Shown here: piece by piece, positions 26,254 through 33,946 of the stretch
Numbering within the stretch: position 1 is the first letter of the stretch
How the letters are laid out: each line of letters starts with the position of its first letter
From: Puniceicoccaceae bacterium
GTDB lineage: Bacteria > Verrucomicrobiota > Verrucomicrobiia > Opitutales > Coraliomargaritaceae
Direction of reading: 5' to 3'
DNA length: 50,499 nt
Assembly (NCBI GenBank): GCA_003331195.1
Contig: QOOZ01000003.1
Span: 1-50,499 of the forward strand
Position numbers and translations under genes: made by a program
Notes under the pieces: model-generated
The model's database searches: none
Told to the model about the DNA's origin: nothing
The model's input: the letters and a program-made list of their open reading frames with translations, nothing else

Positions 26254-27407
26254 TAGCAAATTCTCGATCTGCGGCGGCTTTTCTTGAGGTGGGACCTCCC
26301 GCACGGAGCCAGGCGTGGACGAAGGGGTCGAGCGCACCATCCATGACGGCCTGAACATTCCCAGTTTCGACGCCAGTGCGTAGGTCTTTAACCATCTGGT
26401 AAGGCTGGAAGACGTAGGAGCGAATCTGGTTGCCCCAAGCAATCTCACCCTTTTCGCCATAGAATTTCTCCATCTCACTGCGCTTCTCGTCCTCTAATTT
26501 CTCATAGAGGCGTGACTTTAGGGTCTTCATCGCGGTGGCTTTATTTTTGATTTGCGAGCGCTCGTTTTGGCAGGTCACTACGATGCCACTCGATAGGTGC
26601 GTGAGGCGCACGGCAGACTCGGTCCGGTTAACGTGTTGGCCACCCTTACCACTAGCTCGATACACGTCAGTGCGGATATCGGCTTCGTCGATCTCAATAT
26701 CGATGTCGTCTTCAATTTCTGCAATCACATCTACGGAAGAGAACGAAGTATGCCGGCGCGCATTGGAGTCAAACGGGCTGATACGGACGAGGCGATGCAC
26801 GCCACGCTCTGCTTTGGCGTATCCAAAAGCATTGGCCCCTTCGATCCGTATAGTCGCTGAACTGACACCCGTCTCTTCCCCGGGCTGAATATCTAGGACT
26901 TCCGTTTTAAAACCTGCCTGCTCCGCCCAGCGCGTATACATACGTAGCAACATATCTGCCCAATCACAACTCTCAGTGCCTCCCGCTCCGGAGTTAACAG
27001 TTAGGAAGGCATTGCAAGAGTCGTGCGGCCCGCTGAGGAAAGATGCCAGTTCTAGCTGGTCTAACTTCGGCTGCAAGCGCCCCAGTGTATCGATGATTTC
27101 TTGTTGATAGGACTCACCCTCTGGGTTTTCGCCTATTTCATCGACGAGCTCGAGCATAGCTTTCAAATCGTCCACCTCCCTCCTAAAGTCGCTGGATGGA
27201 TTAACTATGTTTTTTAGACGATTCGCCTCTGTGATCACCGTTTGCGCAGCCGCTTGGTCGTCCCAAAAGCTAGCCTCAGACATCTGCGTTTCGAGGACCT
27301 CGATACGTTCTTTCTTGGCATCTCCGTCAAAGATACCTCCATATATGCCCTGCGCGGCGAGTCATCTCTTCCATTTGCGAACGGACTTCAGGTGTGATCA
27401 AATTCAT
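26246..27407 (-). CDS. prfB: Peptide chain release factor 2, with programmed +1 frameshift
   Basis: RF2 terminates translation at UGA and UAA. The gene is read in two frames. The first 26 codons from the ATG at 27407 encode [20 protein letters not shown] and continue to ...RYL, then meet an in-frame UGA; a +1 shift resumes at GAC (27328) with [13 protein letters not shown] and runs to the stop at 26246, giving about 386 residues. Both functional motifs are intact: the stop-codon-reading SPF ([12 protein letters not shown]) and the peptidyl-transferase GGQ ([12 protein letters not shown]). The C-terminal tail is longer than in E. coli RF2. A start at 27283 would remove the N-terminal helical domain and is rejected. 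The next gene on this strand overlaps the stop by 8 bp; queA is divergent 42 bp away. Confidence 0.97.
27326..27340 (-). promoter_or_regulatory. prfB: RF2 +1 programmed frameshift site
   Basis: Minus strand GGAGG-TAT-CTT-TGA-C: an internal Shine-Dalgarno (27340-27336), one spacer codon, the slippery CTT (27332-27330) and the in-frame TGA (27329-27327) followed by C. This is the classic autoregulatory arrangement: low RF2 slows termination at the UGA and favours the shift that makes full-length RF2. Confidence 0.97.
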
Positions 27408-27449
27408 ATCCCAGATTGCAACAAAGCCCGCCGAATATTAAAGATAAAA

Positions 27450-28538
27450 ATGAACCTCTCACTTTTCGATTATCACCTGCCCGCCGAACTGATCGCGCAA
27501 GAACCGACCGCTGCACGCGATGCCTCCCGCCTTATGGTGGTTGACCGTAAGACGCGCTCGTTCACTCACGCCCAATTTTCGGAGATAGGGCAATACCTAC
27601 CCGCTCGCCCGCGCTTTTTTCGTAATAACGCCGCCGTGCTGAAGGCGCGTTTATTCGGACAACGCCCCACTGGCGGCAAGGTCGAGTGCCTGCTCCTCCA
27701 ACCCACCGAGGACGCGCTGACTTGGTGGTGCCTACTCAAGCCAGGCAAGAAAACCTTCAACGCAGGTACCTTCGGCCACCCCGGCGAGTATCAAGCAGAA
27801 GTCCTCGGAGTGGGCAGTAACGGCAACTACCGTGTCCGCTTTCACCCTGAGCGCAACGAATCGATCACCGACCTCTCGGAGCGGCTTGGCATCCTACCGC
27901 TCCCACCCTACATTGAGCGCACAGACGACGACCCTAGGCGCGACAATGACAACAAGCGATACCAGACCGTCTATGCTGACTTCGATAAACGCATCGCGGT
28001 GGCCGCACCGACCGCGGGGCTGCACTTCACAACCGAACTGATCACCGAGCTAGAAAATGGCGGGGCTCACTTTCACGACCTCACCTTGCAAGTCGGCATC
28101 GGCACCTTTCACCCCATCCAAGTCGAGAATATTGAAGACCATAATATACATCGTGAATGGTATGAAATTCCAGCCAGCACATTCGCCGAGCTAAAGAAGC
28201 CCGAAGCCGGCGCGCGCATCGCCGTCGGCACGACCTCCGTCCGCTCGATCGAAGACGCCATGCGCCGCAGGCAGTTTTCTCCTGAGGTTTGCACCACTCC
28301 CTCAGGCTCCGTGCAAGCTGAGGCCGACATCTACATCCACCCACCCAACAAATTTGCCGCCATCGACGGCATGATTACTAACTTCCATCTGCCAAAGTCG
28401 ACTCTGCTTTGTCTCGTGGCCGCCTTCCTCGCCCCCGGAAGCGAAGAAGGAATTGACTGGCTCAAGCAACTATACGCCGAAGCCATTGATCAAAAATACC
28501 GCTTTTACAGCTACGGCGACGCCATGCTCATCCTCTGA
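27450..28538 (+). CDS. queA: S-adenosylmethionine:tRNA ribosyltransferase-isomerase QueA
   Basis: A 362-residue enzyme that transfers and rearranges the ribose of SAM onto 7-aminomethyl-7-deazaguanosine in tRNA, giving epoxyqueuosine. Family segments: FDYHLPAELIAQEPTAARDA, ASRLMVVDR, GRIPPYIER-like PLPPYIERTDDD, YQTVYA, AVAAPTAGLHFT, VGIGTFHPIQVENIEDH and MITNFHLPKSTLL. The region PARPRFFRNNAAVLKARLFG departs from the usual 'DLLVFNDTRVIPARLFG' in having R-N-N-A-A-V-L-K for the NDTRV loop. I start at the ATG at 27450; the frame is open upstream but the encoded sequence is antisense to prfB. Its start is 42 bp from the prfB start. Confidence 0.95.
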   Translation: MNLSLFDYHLPAELIAQEPTAARDASRLMVVDRKTRSFTHAQFSEIGQYLPARPRFFRNNAAVLKARLFGQRPTGGKVECLLLQPTEDALTWWCLLKPGKKTFNAGTFGHPGEYQAEVLGVGSNGNYRVRFHPERNESITDLSERLGILPLPPYIERTDDDPRRDNDNKRYQTVYADFDKRIAVAAPTAGLHFTTELITELENGGAHFHDLTLQVGIGTFHPIQVENIEDHNIHREWYEIPASTFAELKKPEAGARIAVGTTSVRSIEDAMRRRQFSPEVCTTPSGSVQAEADIYIHPPNKFAAIDGMITNFHLPKSTLLCLVAAFLAPGSEEGIDWLKQLYAEAIDQKYRFYSYGDAMLIL

Positions 28539-28573
28539 AACCCAAATTTTTCAAATGAAAGAACATTTCTGCT

Positions 28574-28720
28574 ATGAGCGAACCTAGGTCAGATCGCGAT
28601 ACCCCGAAGCTTGAAGAAGATTGGGTGCTTTCTACTGGCCTTAAGCATCCCATACCTTGGAGTGCGCCCTTAAGAAGGCTCGACGGCATCCCTCCCAATC
28701 TAACCGGCTACCTGATCTAA
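28574..28720 (+). CDS. Possible 48-residue protein
   Basis: A short open frame after queA, starting ATGAGCGAACC and encoding MSEPRSDRDTPKLEEDWVLS, then a stretch with KHPIPWSAPLRRLDGIPPNL. It is polar, with no signal peptide or TM helix. It lies on the same strand 35 bp after queA; its TAA overlaps the TAG of the convergent metalloprotease gene. No clear ribosome binding site. It could be a real small protein or chance. Confidence 0.35.
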   Translation: MSEPRSDRDTPKLEEDWVLSTGLKHPIPWSAPLRRLDGIPPNLTGYLI

Positions 28721-28725
28721 TCAGG
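28711..28725. repeat. Short dyad holding two convergent stop codons
   Basis: CCTGAT-CTA-ATCAGG has perfect 6-bp arms. Its centre contains the stop codons of the 48-codon open frame (plus) and of the metalloprotease gene (minus). No T-tract follows on either strand, so its role as a terminator is doubtful. Confidence 0.35.
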
Positions 28726-31700
28726 CTTCTGAATCTCTAGCATGAAAAAGCACTTTGGCACAATCGATAGCGGTTGCGAACAGCGGTAGGTCAGGATCAC
28801 CACGTCAGGATCGTCGGGTGAAGTTACTGTCGAAACGTGGACGGCTTCGGAATCGCTAAACGCGAGATTCGGACTTTCTTTCACAATGACTTTGAACTCA
28901 GCATCAATCGCCTCTTGGCGCTGCCTGAATTGAACATGAGAGTAGCCATCCGCCCTAAACTGGCGGATCACATCGCTGCTAAATACATCTGGATCCAGAT
29001 CCAATGTATACTCCGCCCAATCCGGGAATCGGTCTCCGTCTGGATTGGCGTCAGAAGCGAGGATACCGCCCGGACCATTCGTTCCAATCGGAACAAGATC
29101 CCACGACAGGTCATAAGTGACACCACGGAATCCCCCATCAACACGAAGGTAAACTGTGTCACCTCCCGCATCAACTCCGTAAAAAAACTGAGTACCCGGC
29201 CCAAAACTATCCCTCAGTCTTCCATCGGAGTCATACAGATAAACTGTGTATGGCTCCCCCACCAAAGACGGATCGATGATGACCGATAGATTATCGGAAG
29301 GCACGTCAATCCTGAACCAATCCTGATCCAAGGAAACACCTAGGCCCAACTGAGCACTTAGAGGCACTAACTGCTGAGAAGAGAGATCATAGGCCTCGAA
29401 GAAGGTATCATTCTCCTCATAAGCGTCTTCAAGTGTATTGATGGACGGTGATGAGGACCACATAAGATTATACGCTGTACCCAGACCGGCACCGGTAACC
29501 ACAACTGAATACTCTGCTGCCAGATCTTCACTACCAGAGAAAACAACTTGTTCGGTTCCATCGCTAGAGTCCGAAATGTCGATCTGGAAGCCATTACGAT
29601 AAAGCGCGAGGCTCAGATTCTCGGAGGCCGGCGAATACTCGATGTCAACGGAAACGAGATCGAAACCATCTGGAAGACTGAAAGAATACCAATCGTTGTC
29701 ATACTGTCGCCCCTCACCGCTGATAAACTCGAGCCAGACGTTCTCCTGACTACTCAAATCGTAAGCCTGAGACAGTGTATTGTTCGCCTCGTAAGCGTCA
29801 TCCGCAGGTGGAGCTTCAGTACTAAACCACAAGTCGTATTCAATTCCGGCTCCTGCCCCATAAACAAGAACGTAGTATGTTCCGCCCGATGGGCTGAGAA
29901 GTTGGTTGATTGTTTCATTATCATCACCAGACACAGATTCTGAGATGCGCACACCGTTTGAGGCGTAGAGTGCAATGTCGATATTTCCTCCCGCATAGTG
30001 CGTGAATATCGCTTGAACAGTGAGGCGGTTTTGTCCCGCGGGGACAAAAATCTCATACCAATCGGGGTCGATTTGCACGCCGTTGCCGTCAATACTAGAT
30101 AGAAAATTTTCATTTAACCCGCTAATATCGTAAGCGCTTTGCAAAATGTTGTTATCCTCATAGCTATCGTCCGGAGAAGGTGGCGGCAGAGCAGCCGGTT
30201 CTTCCACCGTAATACGAAGATTATAGGCAGATTGCGTCGCCCCCCTAAATCCATAAACTAGCAAGGTGTAGACCCCCGCATTAAGAGTCCCACCCTGATC
30301 GTCAGGCAAAATCACGATCTGCTCATAGTCGCTTACTCCCGCGGACTCCGCAATGCTTGATCCATTGCTGTCAAATAGCTCCATATCAAGGTCGCCTTCT
30401 TCATTGATAAAGAACATTTCAATATCCAAAGATCCGCTTCCCTCCGGCACATCGTAGAAGAAGAAATCATCGTCGTTGTTCACACCCGAACCCTCGATCT
30501 CCGAGATGAGCACCCCATTGAAACCGGTCAATTCATAGCCCTCAGCAATCGAGTCGTTCTCCTCGTAGACATCCTCCGTGAACTCTTCATAAACCAGATC
30601 GTAAGAATTACCTACATCATCGCCGAAGACTCTTACGTAGAAGAGGCTTTCACCGTGAACCTCTATACTTACGAACTCGTCATCTAAGGAGCTTACACCG
30701 GCTCCTATAATACCTCCCTCTGAGTTGAACACTTCCAAATCAATATTCCCATCGATATGAGTAAACGTAGCACGAACGATCACCAGAGGCACTTGGGGAT
30801 CAGGGCGAATTACATACCAATCGTCATCTGACTGGACCCCGAGCCCAAACCCATTACTAAGCGCGACGCCCGACCCTGCGAGAGCGGTGGACGCGCCATC
30901 CTGAGTGTCATTCTCCTCGTAGGCATCGTCCGTGTTTACCTGAAAACTTGATTCCCAGAGCAAATCATAACTGTTACCAGTTGCAATATTATCGGCACTA
31001 CGAACGACGACGTAAAAGGTTTCACCCGATGAATCTGCAGGGATTGTAATCGACTCTTCCCCGGAAGTTCCGAGCGAATCAGAAAGCTTCAGATAAGAAG
31101 AACTATAGAGCGCGAGGTCTAAGTTCCCGCTGGATTCAGCGTAGTTTAAGGTTACCGAAACTATGTTGTCACCAGGCGGTGTCGTGAAGAAGAACCAATC
31201 GTTGTCCAACTGAGTGCCCAACCCGTCCACCACGGAAAGTGCCACACCGTTGGCGGCAGATAAGTCATAGGCCTCGAATATGGTATCGTTCTCCTCGTAG
31301 TTGTCCTCTGGAGTTGGCGGAACAACGGGCGTAAGGTCATAGGACCAGATCAAATCGTATAGAGTATTTGTAATGATTTTCTGTCCGGATTCACCGCTTG
31401 CATACACCGTAAGATAATAGACCCCGCCGGAGAGATCTCCCACAAGATAATCGAGCACCTCGACGTCCTCAGTCCCCTCGGCCGAAACCAAGAGGAATCC
31501 TCCCTCATCATAGAGGGCCAGATCTAGATTTCCGATTGCATTAGAGAAGCTAGCTGTGGCGCTAATCGTATTAAACCCTGACGGTAGCGTAATCTTGTAC
31601 CAATCACGGTCTGCCTGCAAAGCCTCGCCAAAAATATTAGTAAGCGCTACACCGTCGTAGGCACTTAAGTCAAAGGTCTCAAAAAAGCTATCGTTCTGCT

Positions 31701-33870
31701 CATAGCTATCATCGCCATCGACAAGCGAACCAATGCCGGCAACCGCGAACTGATAGTCCTTTGCTTCATCAGTGAAATAGTCGATGCTGATGCTTCCCTC
31801 AACTCGACCAAGTGCCTGAGGCGTGAAGGTGACAGTGAAATCGACATTCGAAAGTGGTGGGATTACGCCTGAAGTGAATGGCCCGACAGTGAACAAGGGT
31901 GAATTCGAAACAATTGAGTTCAAGGTTATCGGATCAGAACTTAGGTTGCTAATCCGATAGGTTGTTTCAAGGCCTCCTCCCTGTATAGAGATGAACCCAA
32001 CGAGGGTCCCGTCAATCGTCGATGGTGTAGAGTCTTCGTCTCCAATGAGCCGATTGAATACGGGGGTGTTGCCAAATACCGCCAATGGCCCGAGCGGGAG
32101 GGTGCCTGTCAGCTTATATTCTCCCAAACTGCCGTAGTCAGAAAAAGCGGTGTCTGGCGTCCCTCGTGCAGCTCCACTCACAACGATGTAGTATAGGCCG
32201 GATGGAAGAGTCAAGTCCAACTCAGCGCCCAGAGAATCCTCCGGGCTGGACTCGTTAATGACCACAAGGTCTGAGTCAAGAAGGGACAGGCTTACCGCAA
32301 GGTTTGAGCCGAAGGTATCTGACCCACTCTCAACTCCCCTTTCCGACAATACATCGAGAACTGTAGCCGTAAGGTTCAACTGGCCTCCATCCGAGAGGAA
32401 GGAAAACCAATCTTCATCCGTATTGCGCTCGATAATACCATTTTGCTCAACCATTGGGCCCAAATTGGAAACGGCAGTTTCATCAATCGAGATAAGACCC
32501 GCCGTTTCAAAATTGCTCGGGTGGTCATCCTCGCGGAAACCGAGCCCGTTATTGCCCGTCACAATAATTTGAAGATCGTCCTGCTGGAGGCTCGCATTCG
32601 TGTATTCGCCGATCGACCACTGAGTCACGTTCACATTTTCGAAACCTGTTATTTCAACAGCTCGACTACGAGAACCCATGATTGGCCCCCAACTGGTCTC
32701 TCCGTTACCATGGCCACCGTAGTATTCGTCGAGAGGGGCGCCCGAATCTGTGTTTAACCCATCATGTCTCAATCCAACCGTATGCCCGATTTCATGAGAA
32801 ATTGTATCTGCGCAGCGATATTCTGATGCATTAAAGGTCCAACACACGGTTCCTTCGCCAAACGAGTTCAGGAAAGCGACGCCACCAGCTGTTGGAGCTG
32901 CATCTTTCGTCGAAGTGATGACAGTCTGTATTCGCTTCTCCGGATCCGCGCTTTCGAATACGCTAACATCAGTCGTGACATTAATATCAAAGGGCATGAA
33001 ATCCTCCGCAACACGACGGAAGACCGCTGTCACCCAGGAGGCATCGGTAGCGAGTGGCAGGGGCGCTGCATTAATTGTGATACCTGAATTCCAACGGGGG
33101 TCGGTTACCACCTCCCCGTCAAAATCGCAAAAGAGCACAAATTCAGAGTCAGGTTTGCTGTTAAGGATGGGAACAGAACCGTCTTCGGGCGAGGGGTTCG
33201 GCGGAGGAGTCCAGTCTATCGTGGATTGAAGGCTACCGATATGCAGTGGATAAGTAGCCCCTTTGGGGGCGCACAGAACATCGCTAACGGACAAACTGGA
33301 TAGGGTGAAAAACTCGTCTTTCTCGTCTCCTACAATCTCGAATGCATCACTCCGATTATAGAAAAACAGATGCGCCCGGAGCTTGCGTCGATGAGTATAA
33401 TTGACGACCAACTCGCCCGCGTTCTCGGACAGCTTAACGAGGTATTTCTGGAAGACCCCGTCTAGGACGATTACATCCAGAGTCCCCTTTAGATCAACGT
33501 GGCCAAGACGAATTTGTACTGGGTCACCCTTTGAAAGCCTGTGCAACTGATCAATCTGACCCTTTGGAATCGCTGCGTTCCATTCGTGACTACTCGCTGC
33601 ATCAAGCTCTTTTATCAGAAGCGTAACTCCTTCCGGATTCTCCGGGACAAACCGATTCGAAGAACTTGAACCGATCGCCTGGGGTAGATGCTGGTTTTCG
33701 GGGCTAGGCTTAGGATCGCGCGCTACTTGATCAAGCGCCGCTACTTGAACCTCGGGCACAACCTCGCTGGGCTCAAACACGTCGTCATTACTCTGTCTCA
33801 AGCCGAGGTAGGCAAGCAACGCTATAAACAAAGCTGCCCCCACTAGCCCCAATCTGAGATTTTTCTTCAT
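28717..33870 (-). CDS. Giant secreted metzincin-like metalloprotease with choice-of-anchor and PPC repeats
   Basis: A 1717-residue protein with an N-terminal signal or anchor helix (about residues 5-24). After a variable region (about 25-225) comes a zinc-protease domain. HEIGHTVGLRHDG (359-371) fits the metzincin HExxHxxGxxHD zinc motif, and WGPIMGSR about 30 residues later fits a Met-turn. A divergent PPC-like domain follows, then a domain resembling ASPM/Hydin 'choice-of-anchor D' (about 580-700; FNRLIGDEDSTPSTIDG, FTVTFTPQALGRVEGSI). Seven tandem PPC-type domains run from about 719 to 1590, each opening with a 'DxYEENDTxxEAYDLS' motif and containing a 'DxDWY' motif. The C-terminus has an NPDGDRFPDWAEYTLDLDPD motif typical of Verrucomicrobia secreted proteins. 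It is probably a surface or extracellular protease. The promoter is unclear: a terminator-like hairpin lies 25 bp upstream. Confidence 0.9.
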   Translation of the reverse strand: MKKNLRLGLVGAALFIALLAYLGLRQSNDDVFEPSEVVPEVQVAALDQVARDPKPSPENQHLPQAIGSSSSNRFVPENPEGVTLLIKELDAASSHEWNAAIPKGQIDQLHRLSKGDPVQIRLGHVDLKGTLDVIVLDGVFQKYLVKLSENAGELVVNYTHRRKLRAHLFFYNRSDAFEIVGDEKDEFFTLSSLSVSDVLCAPKGATYPLHIGSLQSTIDWTPPPNPSPEDGSVPILNSKPDSEFVLFCDFDGEVVTDPRWNSGITINAAPLPLATDASWVTAVFRRVAEDFMPFDINVTTDVSVFESADPEKRIQTVITSTKDAAPTAGGVAFLNSFGEGTVCWTFNASEYRCADTISHEIGHTVGLRHDGLNTDSGAPLDEYYGGHGNGETSWGPIMGSRSRAVEITGFENVNVTQWSIGEYTNASLQQDDLQIIVTGNNGLGFREDDHPSNFETAGLISIDETAVSNLGPMVEQNGIIERNTDEDWFSFLSDGGQLNLTATVLDVLSERGVESGSDTFGSNLAVSLSLLDSDLVVINESSPEDSLGAELDLTLPSGLYYIVVSGAARGTPDTAFSDYGSLGEYKLTGTLPLGPLAVFGNTPVFNRLIGDEDSTPSTIDGTLVGFISIQGGGLETTYRISNLSSDPITLNSIVSNSPLFTVGPFTSGVIPPLSNVDFTVTFTPQALGRVEGSISIDYFTDEAKDYQFAVAGIGSLVDGDDSYEQNDSFFETFDLSAYDGVALTNIFGEALQADRDWYKITLPSGFNTISATASFSNAIGNLDLALYDEGGFLLVSAEGTEDVEVLDYLVGDLSGGVYYLTVYASGESGQKIITNTLYDLIWSYDLTPVVPPTPEDNYEENDTIFEAYDLSAANGVALSVVDGLGTQLDNDWFFFTTPPGDNIVSVTLNYAESSGNLDLALYSSSYLKLSDSLGTSGEESITIPADSSGETFYVVVRSADNIATGNSYDLLWESSFQVNTDDAYEENDTQDGASTALAGSGVALSNGFGLGVQSDDDWYVIRPDPQVPLVIVRATFTHIDGNIDLEVFNSEGGIIGAGVSSLDDEFVSIEVHGESLFYVRVFGDDVGNSYDLVYEEFTEDVYEENDSIAEGYELTGFNGVLISEIEGSGVNNDDDFFFYDVPEGSGSLDIEMFFINEEGDLDMELFDSNGSSIAESAGVSDYEQIVILPDDQGGTLNAGVYTLLVYGFRGATQSAYNLRITVEEPAALPPPSPDDSYEDNNILQSAYDISGLNENFLSSIDGNGVQIDPDWYEIFVPAGQNRLTVQAIFTHYAGGNIDIALYASNGVRISESVSGDDNETINQLLSPSGGTYYVLVYGAGAGIEYDLWFSTEAPPADDAYEANNTLSQAYDLSSQENVWLEFISGEGRQYDNDWYSFSLPDGFDLVSVDIEYSPASENLSLALYRNGFQIDISDSSDGTEQVVFSGSEDLAAEYSVVVTGAGLGTAYNLMWSSSPSINTLEDAYEENDTFFEAYDLSSQQLVPLSAQLGLGVSLDQDWFRIDVPSDNLSVIIDPSLVGEPYTVYLYDSDGRLRDSFGPGTQFFYGVDAGGDTVYLRVDGGFRGVTYDLSWDLVPIGTNGPGGILASDANPDGDRFPDWAEYTLDLDPDVFSSDVIRQFRADGYSHVQFRQRQEAIDAEFKVIVKESPNLAFSDSEAVHVSTVTSPDDPDVVILTYRCSQPLSIVPKCFFMLEIQKPD
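29050..31715 (-). repeat. Seven tandem PPC-domain coding repeats
   Basis: Part of the metalloprotease gene. Successive domain openings fall near 31710, 31305, 30930, 30570, 30165, 29800 and 29425, a spacing of about 360-405 bp (about 120-135 residues). Each begins with a DxYE(E/D)N(D/N) motif; the DNA copies are diverged, so the array is old rather than a recent expansion. Confidence 0.85.
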
Positions 33871-33889
33871 GGGTTAACTCGGCGCGTTC

Positions 33890-33921
33890 TTCGAAAAGCC
33901 CGCTCTAAGTGAGCGGGCTTT
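33890..33921 (-). terminator. Intrinsic terminator after the secretin operon
   Basis: On the minus strand AAAGCCCGCTC (33921-33911), loop ACTTA, GAGCGGGCTTT (33905-33895), then TTCGAAG. The 11-bp perfect GC-rich stem with a T-run lies 26 bp after the secretin stop. The protease ATG is only 25 bp further, so the hairpin could also sit in a leader and act as an attenuator. Confidence 0.85.
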
Positions 33922-33946
33922 GGCATAGGAACAAATAAGTCGTAGA

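Noticed and set aside
26254..26478. N-terminal extension of the 476-residue protein, overlapping prfB
   Set aside because: It reads through prfB in another frame, is basic and low in structure, and the ATG at 26253 gives the expected coupled overlap with the prfB stop.
27207..27449. Upstream extension of queA
   Set aside because: The residues are antisense to prfB and do not resemble a QueA N-terminus, which begins at MNLSLFDYHL.
28837..30113. Several 100-150-codon open frames on both strands within the PPC repeat region
   Set aside because: They follow the repeat periodicity of the long gene and carry no recognisable domain.
29050..31715. Possible CRISPR array or satellite in the regularly spaced repeats
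   Set aside because: Spacing is about 360-405 bp, the copies are diverged at DNA level and encode one continuous protein of PPC domains.
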